Below are positions 7,189 through 15,946 of a DNA stretch of 64,000 bases, piece by piece (positions within the stretch are counted from its first letter, which is position 1; every line of letters begins with the position of its first letter). The stretch lies in NCBI RefSeq assembly GCF_030209835.1, contig NZ_JARVRF010000003.1:222546-286545 (forward strand), in the 5' to 3' direction. A program made the translations under genes and the position numbers. Below the pieces are notes generated by a model. That model saw only the letters and a list, made by a program, of their open reading frames with translations, was not told where the DNA came from and searched no databases. This DNA is from Arthrobacter sp. efr-133-R2A-120 (GTDB lineage Bacteria; Actinomycetota; Actinomycetes; Actinomycetales; Micrococcaceae).

Positions 7189-8748
7189 ATGGAGAATTTT
7201 GGCATCGGTTCGTGGTTGCAGCGTCGCCGCCCGAAGTCCGGAAGCAAGATTGCGCTGATCTCCGGAAACCGCCAACTCAGCTATGAGGAATTTGCCGAAC
7301 GATCGGACAGGCTCGCCAACGCCCTCAAAGCGGGGGGCGCTACCAAAGGCGACAGGGTCGCATATCTCGGTGACAATCATCCCGCTTTCCTGGAAGCGCT
7401 TTTCGCTTGCGGGCAGCTCGGGGCGATCTTCGTACCCCTCAACACGCGGTTGGCGCCTCCGGAGATCAACTTCCAGCTTGAGGACTGCGGAGCCGTTGCG
7501 CTGATCCACTCAGCGAGCCTCAACGGCCTCGCGGCCAGCGGCGCGGAAGGCACCCGCGTGGGCCGGCGCGTCGTCGTCGACGATTCCTTCCCGGGCGACC
7601 GTAGCGCCGCTTCCGTAAGTGAGACCCCGACGTCGGCGGAAGACTACGAGGACGTCGTCGCCTCCGGGGCACCCCTGCATCTGGACGAGGAAGTCGAGCT
7701 CGATGACGGCGCCATGATCCTTTACACGTCCGGAACAACGGGACGCCCCAAGGGTGCGCTCCTGACCCACGGCAACATCACCTGGAACTGCATCAACGTG
7801 ATTGTCGACTTCGATTTCTCCTCCAGCGACGTGGCCCTCATGATCTCGCCGATGTTCCACGTCGCTTCACTCGCCATGGGGGTATTGCCAACGCTCCTCA
7901 AGGGCGGAACTGTCGTCCTGGAGTCGAGGTTCGACCCCCAACGCACCCTGGAGCTCATCGAGCAGCACCGGGCCACCACCATCAGCGGGGTGCCCACCAC
8001 CTACCAGATGCTGTGCGAGAATCCGGCCTGGCCGACGTCGGACCTTAGCTCCCTCAACAAGCTGACCTGCGGCGGATCGGCAGTTCCGACGCGCGTCCTG
8101 GAAGCGTACGAGGCGCGTGGACTGCGCTTCTCCAACGGCTACGGAATGACGGAGACGGCGCCCGGCGCCACCACGCTGCCGTCCGCCAGGTCCCGGGACA
8201 AGGCGGGCTCTTCCGGACTGCCGCATTTCTTCAGCGACGTCCGGATCGCCGACGTCGCCGGAGGCCTTGCCCAGCAGGGCACGGTGGGCGAAATCCAGAT
8301 CAAAGGCCCCAACGTCATCCACGAATACTGGAACCGGCCCGACGCCACTGCCGAATCATATGAAGACGGCGGCTGGTTCAAGTCCGGAGACATGGGCTAC
8401 AAGGACGCAGACGGATTCATCTTCGTCTCGGACAGGCTCAAGGACATGATCATCTCGGGCGGCGAGAACATCTACCCCGCCGAGGTGGAACAAGCAATCA
8501 GCGAACTCGACGCCGTGGGCAGCGTGGCAGTCATCGGCGTGCCGGATGAGAAGTGGGGAGAAGTGCCACGCGCCGTGGTGGTGCTCCGCGAGGGCGCCTT
8601 CTTGACCGAGGACGAACTCAAGGAACACCTGACCGGGAAACTGGCCCGTTACAAGATCCCGAAAACTGTGGTGTTCGTGGACGATATGCCGCGAACGGCC
8701 AGTGGAAAGATCCGCAAGAGCGAGCTCCGCCGGAGCACCGTTTCCTGA
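7189..8748 (+). CDS. phdA: Acyl-CoA synthetase (AMP-forming), probable hydroxycinnamate/phenylpropanoate-CoA ligase
   Basis: This is a 519-residue ANL-superfamily ligase. Motif A3 is MILYTSGTTGRPKGALLTHG, A5 is NGYGMTETAPG, A7/A8 are SGDMGYKDADG and DRLKDMIISGGENIYPAEVE, and the C-terminal A10 lysine is in RTASGKIRKSELR, so the adenylation and thiolation steps should both work. GAAAGGA precedes the ATG. It closes the operon 40 bases after the transporter. The likely job is ATP- and CoA-dependent activation of the imported phenylpropanoid acid; the resulting thioester is also the expected inducer of the MarR repressor. Confidence 0.83.
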   Translation: MENFGIGSWLQRRRPKSGSKIALISGNRQLSYEEFAERSDRLANALKAGGATKGDRVAYLGDNHPAFLEALFACGQLGAIFVPLNTRLAPPEINFQLEDCGAVALIHSASLNGLAASGAEGTRVGRRVVVDDSFPGDRSAASVSETPTSAEDYEDVVASGAPLHLDEEVELDDGAMILYTSGTTGRPKGALLTHGNITWNCINVIVDFDFSSSDVALMISPMFHVASLAMGVLPTLLKGGTVVLESRFDPQRTLELIEQHRATTISGVPTTYQMLCENPAWPTSDLSSLNKLTCGGSAVPTRVLEAYEARGLRFSNGYGMTETAPGATTLPSARSRDKAGSSGLPHFFSDVRIADVAGGLAQQGTVGEIQIKGPNVIHEYWNRPDATAESYEDGGWFKSGDMGYKDADGFIFVSDRLKDMIISGGENIYPAEVEQAISELDAVGSVAVIGVPDEKWGEVPRAVVVLREGAFLTEDELKEHLTGKLARYKIPKTVVFVDDMPRTASGKIRKSELRRSTVS

Positions 8749-8761
8749 AGGATCCGCTGAC

Positions 8762-8792
8762 AGGGTGCCTGGTACTTGTTAATAAGCACCCT
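8762..8792 (+). terminator. Possible hairpin after the catabolic operon
   Basis: AGGGTGC (8762-8768) can pair with GCACCCT (8786-8792) around a 17-base loop, 14 bases after the ligase stop. There is no U-tract, so it is a weak terminator candidate. Confidence 0.35.
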
Positions 8793-9139
8793 CGGCGGCA
8801 CGGCATGGTTGTCTCGCAGGAATATCCGAAAACGAGTAATAACTACTCAAGACAACAACGGCCCGGAGTCCTATCGTGTCGGAGAGCGTCCATGCCAAAC
8901 AGATGGGCGGATCGCCACGACTGGGCTCAGACCGGCGAGGGGCCGCAGCCAAAAAGCAAGGGGGCTTGCTGAATGGACTACCCACATTCCAAAAACCGGG
9001 GTCGGTGTATCGCCTACGCAATCCATCAGGAGAAAGACTGACTCCTTACCGGGCCTGTCCTCCCAGCGTGGGCCGACGGAGCGAGGGCCTTTCGTAGCAC
9101 AACGCAGCACCCAGCCAACGGGCTGAGATTGGGGCGAAC
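8793..9139. other. Non-coding interval with no supported gene
   Basis: About 350 bases lie between the ligase hairpin and the small membrane protein gene. Several short frames exist on both strands, but none combines a ribosome site, strong GC3 bias and a recognisable protein. I see no tRNA, transposase remnant or clear hairpin here. Part of it may be the leader of the gene at 9140. Confidence 0.5.
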
Positions 9140-9343
9140 GTGGACGGGCAACAATGGATTTGGGTCGTGATGGTCCTTGTCGGGGCCGCACTGGTAGCCG
9201 TCGTGATGGTCTTTGGACACCAGCGACGAAGGCTGGTTGATCGCAAACCCGGCACCAAACATCCCGGCGGGGAACCCGGAAGCCCCCCGAACGGCGTCGA
9301 CAGCTCGGATGACGAGCCGGCAGCCCGGAGTCCGAACCACTGA
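9140..9343 (+). CDS. Possible small single-pass membrane protein (67 aa)
   Basis: A GTG at 9140 opens a 67-residue frame. One hydrophobic helix near the N-terminus (WIWVVMVLVGAALVAVVMVF, residues 6-25) is followed by a basic stop-transfer stretch (HQRRRLVDRK) and a hydrophilic, Pro/Gly/Asp-rich cytoplasmic tail. Most codons end in G or C, as in real genes nearby. The ribosome site is poor (GGGG about 5 bases before the GTG). The topology is that expected for a small type I/III membrane protein. I do not recognise a family. It lies downstream of the catabolic operon on the same strand and converges with the tmRNA gene. Confidence 0.45.
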   Translation: MDGQQWIWVVMVLVGAALVAVVMVFGHQRRRLVDRKPGTKHPGGEPGSPPNGVDSSDDEPAARSPNH

Positions 9344-9397
9344 GACCAGGTTGGAGTGGCGAAACCCCGCCCGGGACCACCAACCCAGACAAAGAAA

Positions 9398-9424
9398 AAC
9401 ACCCCGGTCAGAGACCGGGGTGTT
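9398..9424 (-). terminator. Intrinsic terminator of the tmRNA transcript
   Basis: AACACCCCGGT (9398-9408) pairs with ACCGGGGTGTT (9414-9424) around a 5-base loop. Read on the minus strand, the stem is followed by TTTTTCTTTG, a good U-tract, so it terminates transcription coming from ssrA. Confidence 0.85.
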
Positions 9425-9427
9425 ACC

Positions 9428-9466
9428 GATGAGTCGAGTCACCCGTGAAGGATGTCTCGACTCATC
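9428..9466. repeat. Second perfect hairpin just downstream of tmRNA
   Basis: GATGAGTCGAG (9428-9438) is exactly complementary to CTCGACTCATC (9456-9466), an 11-bp perfect stem with a 17-base loop. It sits between the tmRNA 3' end and the intrinsic terminator. It may protect or guide processing of the precursor 3' trailer. Confidence 0.75.
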
Positions 9467-9473
9467 ACAAAAA

Positions 9474-9840
9474 GTGGAGATGGGGGGAATTGAACCCCCG
9501 TCCGATGTCGTGTTGTCAGGGCTTCTCCGGGCGCAGTTCGCGTCGGATTTTCTCGGCCCCAGCTATCCTGCGAACAAGTAGCTGATCCGGGCCCAGTCAT
9601 CTAAGAGTCCCGCTCGCCTCGATGACGAAGGCAAGCAGCAGTGGCTATCTAAATGACGCCAGGATCCGGGGCAATAGCAACCTCGGGCTGACGGACTGTC
9701 TTACTGCTTAGGCAGCAAGAGCGAAGTCAGTGCGCTTAGAATTGGCACTTATTGGTTTGCAGACAGCGTTTACGAGATAATTCTGCATCCTCGGCCCGCT
9801 TCACCTGTCGCGACTAACATCGTCGAAACCGATCATCCCC
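9474..9840 (-). ncRNA. ssrA: Transfer-messenger RNA (tmRNA)
   Basis: The 5' end GGGGATGATCGG (from 9840) pairs with the 3' end CATCTCC (9476-9482) to form the 7-bp acceptor stem, including the G-U pair typical of tmRNA. The T-arm GGGGGTTCAATTCCCCCC lies at about 9483-9500. CCA is not encoded. The tag frame lies at 9746-9708: GCC resume codon, then A-N-S-K-R-T-D-F-A-L-A-A and TAA, ending in the conserved ALAA degron. With SmpB, encoded 137 bases upstream, it rescues ribosomes stalled on broken mRNAs and marks the product for proteolysis. It is one-piece, not permuted. Confidence 0.97.
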
Positions 9841-9977
9841 GTATTTTGTTATCAATCCCCGCAGACGAAGCCCGCCCTAAAGCGACCGCCTAAAACCCGC
9901 CGGGTTAATCATCATAACGCATCGCGGCGCCCGGACATTCCGGGACACACTTCGACTGCCGACCGTATTCGCCGAAC

Positions 9978-10448
9978 TCAGCGGCGGTTGCGCTCACGCA
10001 GTTCCCTCAGGGATTCGCGCTTGTCCTGCTGCTCGCGCAAGGTCTGGCGCTTGTCGTAATCCTTCTTGCCTCGAGCCAAGGCAATCTCTACTTTGGCTCG
10101 TCCGTCCAGGAAGTACAGCTGGAGCGGCACTACTGTCAGCCCGGTCTCGCGGATCTTGCCGGAGATCTTGTTGAGCTCCTCGCGGTGAAGCAGCAGCTTC
10201 CGACGGCGGCGCGCCGCGTGGTTGGTCCAGCTCCCCTGGTTGTACTCAGGGATATGGATGCCCTCCATCCACAACTCGTCATTGTAGAAGGTGCAGAAGC
10301 CATCGACCATGGACGCATGGCCTTCACGCAGGGACTTTACTTCGGTTCCCATGAGGGCAATGCCGGCCTCATAGGTATCCAATATGTGGTAGTCATGCCG
10401 AGCCTTGCGATTGGTGGCCACTACCTTACGGCCACTTTCCTTGGGCAC
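9978..10448 (-). CDS. smpB: SsrA-binding protein SmpB
   Basis: This is a 156-residue SmpB. Family motifs include [42 protein letters not shown] and the basic C-terminal tail ([13 protein letters not shown]) that enters the empty mRNA channel. GTG at 10448 was chosen because AAGGAG lies 7 bases upstream; frames extending further upstream have no ribosome site. SmpB binds the tRNA-like domain of tmRNA and delivers it to stalled ribosomes. The tmRNA gene follows on the same strand, and the M23 hydrolase gene lies 64 bases upstream. Confidence 0.97.
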   Translation of the reverse strand: MPKESGRKVVATNRKARHDYHILDTYEAGIALMGTEVKSLREGHASMVDGFCTFYNDELWMEGIHIPEYNQGSWTNHAARRRRKLLLHREELNKISGKIRETGLTVVPLQLYFLDGRAKVEIALARGKKDYDKRQTLREQQDKRESLRELRERNRR

Positions 10449-10512
10449 GGTAGAACTCCTTGGTTGTCGAAGAATCACACTAGTCTACGCCAGCAGAACC
10501 TTGTCGTGTGGG

Positions 10513-11937
10513 CTATAGAAGGTTCATCGGGTCAACAGCCTGCCCGTTCACCCAGGTTTCAAAGTGCACATGGCAGCCGGTGGAGTTACCCGTGGTACCC
10601 GAATATGCAATGAGCTGGCCTTGACTCACCTGCTGCCCGGAAGAAACCACCACGCTGGTGTTGTGGTAGTAAACCGTAGTCAGGGAATCTCCATTGATGA
10701 CTCCGTGCGATATCTTGACACGGTTGCCACCACCATCGTTGCCCCAGCCTGCCGAAAACACGGTGCCGGCTGCGGCTGCGTATACGGGCGTTCCGCAAGG
10801 GGCACCGAAGTCGATGCCCGTGTGCATGTAACCGCCCTGGCCGTAGAAATCGATGGTTCCGGGCGGCGTCGCGCGCCAACCGAACCCTGAAGTGATGGGA
10901 ATGTTCCCAGGTACCGGGTGGATCAAGCCGAAGTTGCCGCGCGGATTGCTCACCGGCGGGACGTAGGGCTGCGGGGCCTGGCCCTGCGCCTGGGCGGCGG
11001 CTGCAGCGGCTGCGGCCAGCCGCTGTTGTTCGGCCAACCATGCTTCGCGCAGCTTGCGGTCCCGCTCCGAGATTTCCGCGGCGACGGCGTCCTGCATCGA
11101 CTTCACTTGCTGGAGCTGGGCCTGGATTCCGGGCTTGGCCGCTTGAAGTTGGGCGTTGAGACGGGTGGTGTCGGAGATGAGCTTGTCCACCTGTGCCTTC
11201 TTGGCAGCGGCGTCATCGCGGGCTACCTTTTCACGCTCAAGTGCCGCGTCTGCTTTCGCCTTGAGATCGCGGATTTCCTGCTCGACGGCGGCGAGCCGGG
11301 CCTGCGAGTTCACGTTCGTCGCGCTCTGCTGCGTCAGTTTCGTCATCGCGGCGTTCTGGCTGCGCATCGCCTGGTTGGCGAGGTCCATGGTTTCCGTGAG
11401 GTTGCCGCCGTCGTTCGATCCGAACAACAAGGCAACGTTCGTGGGAACGCCGCCGGATTTATATGCCTGCGCCGCGATCTGACCGATGAGCTTCTTGGTA
11501 TCCGTAATCTTTTGCTTGTCGTTTTCCAGCTGCTGGGTGATCTGGGCTTTACTCTGCTGAGCCAGATCCACGCGCGCCGCCAGGGCATCAGCTTCCTTCA
11601 CCGCAGTAGCAACCCTGCCCTGGGCTTCGAGAAGTGCCTGCTGCGCTCCCGGAAGCTGTCCTTGGTACACCACAAGGTCGCCAGCCGCCTTGGCGATATT
11701 GGCATCAACGAATTCCAGCGACTGCTGCACGCGCGCCGATTCCGCGTTGAGGGCGGCCTGTTGGTCATCGAGGTCATCCGCGTGTGCCACGGGCGCTGTT
11801 CCAAAACTCGCAGCCAGCACGATGGCAAGCACAGAGCCGGCAACCTTGGCACGGCCACTAACCATGCGCATCCGCATGGCAGCGTGGTACTTCCGGGGCA
11901 TCGGCTGTCCTGTTCGCTCGGGATCAGTGCTCTTCAT
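10513..11937 (-). CDS. Secreted M23 peptidase with coiled coil (EnvC-like partner of FtsEX)
   Basis: The protein (474 aa from ATG 11937) has a signal peptide ending TAPVAHA, a long Gln/Ala-rich coiled coil (about residues 45-320), a Pro-rich linker and a C-terminal LytM/M23 endopeptidase domain. All zinc ligands and catalytic histidines remain: HTGIDF (around residue 371), VYYHN and CHVHFE (around residue 456). It should therefore cut peptidoglycan crosslinks, unlike E. coli EnvC, whose LytM domain is degenerate. ATG 11901 (AGGA upstream) is an alternative start that gives a shorter signal sequence. It begins 2 bases after ftsX, so FtsEX probably controls it through the coiled coil. Confidence 0.9.
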   Translation of the reverse strand: MKSTDPERTGQPMPRKYHAAMRMRMVSGRAKVAGSVLAIVLAASFGTAPVAHADDLDDQQAALNAESARVQQSLEFVDANIAKAAGDLVVYQGQLPGAQQALLEAQGRVATAVKEADALAARVDLAQQSKAQITQQLENDKQKITDTKKLIGQIAAQAYKSGGVPTNVALLFGSNDGGNLTETMDLANQAMRSQNAAMTKLTQQSATNVNSQARLAAVEQEIRDLKAKADAALEREKVARDDAAAKKAQVDKLISDTTRLNAQLQAAKPGIQAQLQQVKSMQDAVAAEISERDRKLREAWLAEQQRLAAAAAAAAQAQGQAPQPYVPPVSNPRGNFGLIHPVPGNIPITSGFGWRATPPGTIDFYGQGGYMHTGIDFGAPCGTPVYAAAAGTVFSAGWGNDGGGNRVKISHGVINGDSLTTVYYHNTSVVVSSGQQVSQGQLIAYSGTTGNSTGCHVHFETWVNGQAVDPMNLL

Positions 11938-11939
11938 GG

Positions 11940-12854
11940 CTACACCTTGAGATATCGACGGAGGGTCAGGAGTGAAGAGATCCCGGCCAGGCCGCCGCCC
12001 AACGCTATCAGGACCGGAGCAATCACGAGTACCTGGGTCGAGGAAATAAACGGAGTGTTCAGGAACTGCTGCGACAAGTCTCCATTGAGCCAGAACTGGG
12101 CCACCAGCCACAGGGTGCCGGAGGCCAGGACTGCGCCCACGACGGCGGCGATGACGCCTTCGAGGATGAACGGCAGTTGGATGACGGTCTTCGATGCACC
12201 AACGAGGCGCATGATGCCTGTCTCCCGCCGCCTGCTGAACGCGGACAATCTGATGGTTGTGGTGATGAGCAGGACGGCGCAGAAGATCATGACTCCGGCG
12301 ACCACCATTGCCGCCACGGAGGCGCCGTTCATCCACTCAAAGATTCGTTCAAGGACCTGGCGCTGGTCGCTCACGGTCTCCACCCCGGCCTGGGACGAGA
12401 ATGTCTCGCTGATGATCTGGTACTTCTGGGGGTCCTTCATATTAATCCGGAAAGACGAAGGAAGCTGGTCCTGGGTTACCGAATCAACAATCGGAGAGTT
12501 GGAGAACTGTTCCTTGAAGTGTTTGAACGCATCGGCTTGTGACTCGAACTGGTAATCGTTGATGTACTGCTTGACCGCCGGCGAATCGAGCATCTTCGCG
12601 AGGTTGTCCTGCTGCTCTTTGGTGACAGCGCCCGAAGCACATCCGGTCGATGTCGAGGAGTCGTTGCAGAGGAAGATGGCAACCTGGACTTTGTCGTACC
12701 AGTAACCCTTCATCTGGTTGATCTGCATCTGCAGCATGCCGGCCGCGCCGACGAAGGTGAGGGAGACAAAAGTCACCAGGACGACGGAAATCACCATGGA
12801 CAGGTTCCGCCGCAGGCCGCTTCCGATCTCGCCCAGGATAAAAGCGAGCCTCAC
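11940..12854 (-). CDS. ftsX: Cell-division ABC transporter permease-like protein FtsX
   Basis: This is a 304-residue FtsX with one N-terminal membrane segment ([20 protein letters not shown]), a large extracellular domain (about residues 55-180) and three more segments, the typical four-helix topology. GTG 12854 overlaps the ftsE stop as GTGA. The extracellular loop is the part that in other bacteria binds a coiled-coil hydrolase or activator; here the next gene encodes such a protein. FtsX works with FtsE at the divisome to activate wall cleavage rather than to transport a solute. Confidence 0.96.
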   Translation of the reverse strand: MRLAFILGEIGSGLRRNLSMVISVVLVTFVSLTFVGAAGMLQMQINQMKGYWYDKVQVAIFLCNDSSTSTGCASGAVTKEQQDNLAKMLDSPAVKQYINDYQFESQADAFKHFKEQFSNSPIVDSVTQDQLPSSFRINMKDPQKYQIISETFSSQAGVETVSDQRQVLERIFEWMNGASVAAMVVAGVMIFCAVLLITTTIRLSAFSRRRETGIMRLVGASKTVIQLPFILEGVIAAVVGAVLASGTLWLVAQFWLNGDLSQQFLNTPFISSTQVLVIAPVLIALGGGLAGISSLLTLRRYLKV

Positions 12855-13615
12855 TGCTGGACCCCCTGCGCGCGGTCTATTTCCGCATCGCTCGCGTCCT
12901 TCATTCGCCGGGACTCTCCGACCACCGGAATCATCGAAGTGTAGAGGGCCTTTGCCTCATCACGGACCACTACTCCGTTCCGGAGCTCTACCACGCGCTT
13001 GCGCATCTCGTTCACAATGTCGTCGTCGTGCGTTGCCATGACCACAGTCGTGCCGTTCTGGTTGATCTTGTCGAGCACGCCCATGATGCCCATCGAAGTA
13101 ATGGGGTCCAGGTTTCCGGTGGGTTCGTCTGCCAGCAGGATGCCTGGGCGGTTGACCACGGCGCGGGCGATGGCCACGCGCTGCTGCTCACCACCGGACA
13201 ATTCATGGGGCATGCGGCGTTCCTTGCCCTCAAGCCCGACAGTCTTCAGCACTTCCGGAACTGTCTCCCGGATGATGCTCCGGCTTTTGCCGATCACCTG
13301 CATGGCGAAGGCCACGTTGGCGAAGACATTCTTCTGCGGCAGCAAGCGGAAGTCCTGGAAAACGACGCCGATTCCACGGCGAAGCTTGGGGACCCGCCAG
13401 CTTGAGATGTTGGCTACGTTCTGGCCTGCGACGTAGACCGAACCGGATGTTGCCCGGTCTTCCTTCAGAATGAGTCGTAGAAACGTCGACTTGCCGGAGC
13501 CCGAGGCCCCGACGAGGAAGGTGAATTCTCCACGGTCAATCTCAAGGTTGACAGCATCCAGCGCCGGACGGGCATTGGGGTCGTAGACCTTGGTGACATT
13601 CTCAAATCGGATCAT
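12851..13615 (-). CDS. ftsE: Cell-division ATPase FtsE
   Basis: This is a 254-residue ABC ATPase with Walker [10 protein letters not shown], signature [14 protein letters not shown], Walker [13 protein letters not shown] and a switch His in ATHDDDIV. It is longer than the usual 222-229 residues because of a C-terminal tail of about 25 residues ([20 protein letters not shown]). It hydrolyses ATP at the membrane and drives FtsX conformational change. It is the first gene of the ftsE-ftsX-M23-smpB series. A possible -10 box TATAGT lies about 95 bases upstream on the minus strand (13710-13715). Confidence 0.96.
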   Translation of the reverse strand: MIRFENVTKVYDPNARPALDAVNLEIDRGEFTFLVGASGSGKSTFLRLILKEDRATSGSVYVAGQNVANISSWRVPKLRRGIGVVFQDFRLLPQKNVFANVAFAMQVIGKSRSIIRETVPEVLKTVGLEGKERRMPHELSGGEQQRVAIARAVVNRPGILLADEPTGNLDPITSMGIMGVLDKINQNGTTVVMATHDDDIVNEMRKRVVELRNGVVVRDEAKALYTSMIPVVGESRRMKDASDAEIDRAQGVQQ

Positions 13616-13778
13616 GACTCTTCAGAACCCCGCCGGACATGCCACGTTCGGCCAGTCCAACCGCCAGCGCACGGGCTTTCGTTGGGGGAAGTTGAGCGCC
13701 GGCTCTTCGACTATACGCACGCTCTGCGATGGAATCGCGGGCTTGGTACGGTGTGTCGCTCAATCAGCGCAGGCGCCG

Positions 13779-14894
13779 TTACCCTTCGGCGTTCCGGTTT
13801 CCCGTGCGCCAACGAATGCCCGCGTCGATGAAGTCGTCGATGTCGCCGTCGAACACCGCTGACGTGTTGCCCACTTCGTGTTCAGTCCGCAAATCCTTGA
13901 CCATCTGGTACGGATTGAGCACATACGAACGCATCTGGTCGCCCCACGATGCCTTCACGTCACCTGCGAATGCCTTCTTCTCAGCATCTTCCTGCTCCTT
14001 TTTCAGGAGCAGGAGCCGCGATTGCAGCACGCGCATTGCGGCTGCGCGGTTCTGCAGCTGGGACTTCTCATTCTGCATGGAGACGACGATCCCCGTGGGG
14101 ATGTGGGTCAACCGTACTGCGGAGTCGGTCGTGTTGACGGATTGCCCGCCAGGACCGGAAGAACGGAAAACATCGACGCGGATCTCATTGTCCGGAATGT
14201 CGATCGAGTCGGTCTGCTCAATGAGCGGGATGACCTCGACGGCGGCAAAAGACGTTTGCCGGCGCCCTTGGTTGTCGAAAGGGCTGATGCGGACAAGCCG
14301 ATGCGTCCCGGCTTCGACACTGAGGGTACCGAAAGCGTACGGCGCCTTGACCTCGAAAGTGGCCGATTTGAGGCCGGCCTCTTCGGCGTACGAGGTGTCC
14401 ATCACGGTCGTCGGGTAGCCATGGCGTTCCGCCCAGCGCAAGTACATGCGCATGAGCATTTCGGCGAAGTCTGCCGCGTCAACACCGCCGGCGCCCGCAC
14501 GAATCGTGACGACGGCTTCACGTTCGTCGTATTCGCCCGAGAGCAGGGTTACCACTTCAAGTTCCTTGAGGGCCTTGCGGATTGATTCGAGTTCCGTGGC
14601 GGCTTCGACCATGGAGTCGTCGTCGTCCTCGTCCTGGCCGAGTTCGACAAGAACCTCGAGATCGTCGATGCGGCCCGTCAGCCTGTTCAACCGTTCAAGT
14701 TCCGACTGCCGGTGGGACAACTTGGACGTAATGACCTGCGCGGAGGCTGGATCGTCCCAGAGATTCGGTTCACCAGCTTGCTCGCTCAGTTCTTCGATCT
14801 CTTCCTTGAGCTTCTCGACGTCGGAAACCTGTTCGATGGAGCGGTAGGTGGAGCGAAGCGCGCGAATTTCTGCGGGAAAGTCAATCTGAGCCAT
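13779..14894 (-). CDS. prfB: Peptide chain release factor 2
   Basis: This is a 371-residue RF2. The stop-codon recognition tripeptide SPF is in [12 protein letters not shown] (around residue 203) and the catalytic GGQ in [16 protein letters not shown] (around residue 248), so it should release at UGA and UAA. The frame is uninterrupted near codon 25, with no in-frame TGA, so the autoregulatory +1 frameshift of E. coli prfB is absent. ATG 14894 was chosen; the in-frame ATG seven codons upstream has no ribosome site. It precedes ftsE in the same direction, the order usual in actinobacteria. Confidence 0.96.
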   Translation of the reverse strand: MAQIDFPAEIRALRSTYRSIEQVSDVEKLKEEIEELSEQAGEPNLWDDPASAQVITSKLSHRQSELERLNRLTGRIDDLEVLVELGQDEDDDDSMVEAATELESIRKALKELEVVTLLSGEYDEREAVVTIRAGAGGVDAADFAEMLMRMYLRWAERHGYPTTVMDTSYAEEAGLKSATFEVKAPYAFGTLSVEAGTHRLVRISPFDNQGRRQTSFAAVEVIPLIEQTDSIDIPDNEIRVDVFRSSGPGGQSVNTTDSAVRLTHIPTGIVVSMQNEKSQLQNRAAAMRVLQSRLLLLKKEQEDAEKKAFAGDVKASWGDQMRSYVLNPYQMVKDLRTEHEVGNTSAVFDGDIDDFIDAGIRWRTGNRNAEG

Positions 14895-14960
14895 GGTTGT
14901 TCCAGAGTACGCCATCCGCTGGCGGCCTTGGCACGGGGCTGGACGTGTGACGCTTGGAAT

Positions 14961-15431
14961 TCAGCGGGTCAGCCGGGAACGTGCGGTGGACCGCGCTTCG
15001 ATCGGAACACCGCCGGGAAGCAGAAAGCTGACCACGGGCGGATGGGCAACCGCGCTCAGCACAACTTCGGCCGTGGTGCTGTCCGGACTACCAGTACCCG
15101 GTGCGACGGCAAGTTGATCGAACCGAGAATGGGCGCCGTTTTGGCTGAGGTATGACTCGGTAACGCTTCGCACCCGCCCGCTGTTCAGGACGGCCGAGGG
15201 CGTTTCACCGCTGCTGTCTACCTGGCCGAGGGAATAGCTGTCCGCGGCTGCGACCGAAGCTCCGTCGGCCATGGAGAGGAGCTTCTTATGTTCGATGTAG
15301 ATGGCGGAGGCCGCAGCAACGACCGTTGACAGCAACAACGCAATCACGACATAACCGATGGTCAAGACCATCAAATGGCCGGCTTCCCGTTCCGATTTAC
15401 CGGACCGCGTGCTCATGGGAAGGTCTGTCAC
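14961..15431 (-). CDS. Rv3654c-type TadE-like pilus-locus protein
   Basis: The protein has about 156 residues with one N-terminal membrane helix (LMVLTIGYVVIALLLSTVVA) and an extracytoplasmic remainder rich in Ser and Ala. It is of the short TadE-like type found at the end of actinobacterial tad operons. GTG 15431 overlaps the upstream stop as GTGA; ATG 15416 is an alternative. TadE/TadG proteins are pseudopilins needed for Flp pilus assembly. It is the last gene of the minus-strand tad operon. Confidence 0.7.
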   Translation of the reverse strand: MTDLPMSTRSGKSEREAGHLMVLTIGYVVIALLLSTVVAAASAIYIEHKKLLSMADGASVAAADSYSLGQVDSSGETPSAVLNSGRVRSVTESYLSQNGAHSRFDQLAVAPGTGSPDSTTAEVVLSAVAHPPVVSFLLPGGVPIEARSTARSRLTR

Positions 15432-15946
15432 CGGAACCGCCCGACGATTTGCGTAGCCGACGCACTCAGATTCGCGGCGTCCAGATTCAGAGTGTCTCCA
15501 AAGGGCACCATCGGCAACGGCACCGTGAGCCTGACGGTAACGGTGACCGCAGCACCGGCAGACCCGCAATCGCTGCGATCGCACGCGACGTCCACGGATG
15601 CCCGCTCCGCGGAATGGCCATAGTCGGCAAGGGTCAAAAGGACGGCCTGTTCAGCGGCGACCCGCCCCTGGGAGGTGTCATTCTGCATGACATAGACCTT
15701 CGCGGCTTGGTCCGCTGCCCCCACGACGGCGAACGAGCCGCCCTGGATTTGTCCAATAGTGACGATGAAATAGACCACGGGAACCATGAGCAGAAGGGAC
15801 AGCAGGATGAACTCGACCACTGCGCTTCCCCGCTCAGAAGCACATGCCGGGCCGGTAGATTCCCGGTTCTCCGCGAGTGGCAGGCAGGCCGCCTCCCGGA
15901 AGCGGGCGAGCACGGCACGGCCAGGATCAGCCGGGAGTCGCAGCAT
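15428..15946 (-). CDS. TadE-like pseudopilin
   Basis: This is a 172-residue protein. A type IV prepilin-like site is visible in ERGSAVVEFILLSLLLMV: Gly at -1, Glu at +5 and a hydrophobic helix after it, the hallmark of TadE. It is preceded by an unusually long hydrophilic leader of about 40 residues. The C-terminal region carries two Cys (ACDRSDCGSA) that could form a disulfide. GGAGGT lies 8 bases before the ATG, and the frame overlaps the upstream gene by 20 bases. Role: minor pseudopilin in pilus biogenesis. Confidence 0.75.
   Translation of the reverse strand: MLRLPADPGRAVLARFREAACLPLAENRESTGPACASERGSAVVEFILLSLLLMVPVVYFIVTIGQIQGGSFAVVGAADQAAKVYVMQNDTSQGRVAAEQAVLLTLADYGHSAERASVDVACDRSDCGSAGAAVTVTVRLTVPLPMVPFGDTLNLDAANLSASATQIVGRFR

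Noticed and set aside
8876..9097. 73-codon frame in the gap after phdA
   Set aside because: GC at third positions is only modest, there is no ribosome site, and the product has no hydrophobic core or motif; overlapping minus frames are equally open.
9474..9530. tRNA-like T-arm that might be called a tRNA gene
   Set aside because: It is the 3' half of tmRNA: the matching acceptor strand is 360 bases away and the degron-coding frame lies between.
13779..14894. Programmed +1 frameshift in prfB
   Set aside because: The frame is continuous through the region where the in-frame UGA of E. coli prfB would be; no shift site is needed.
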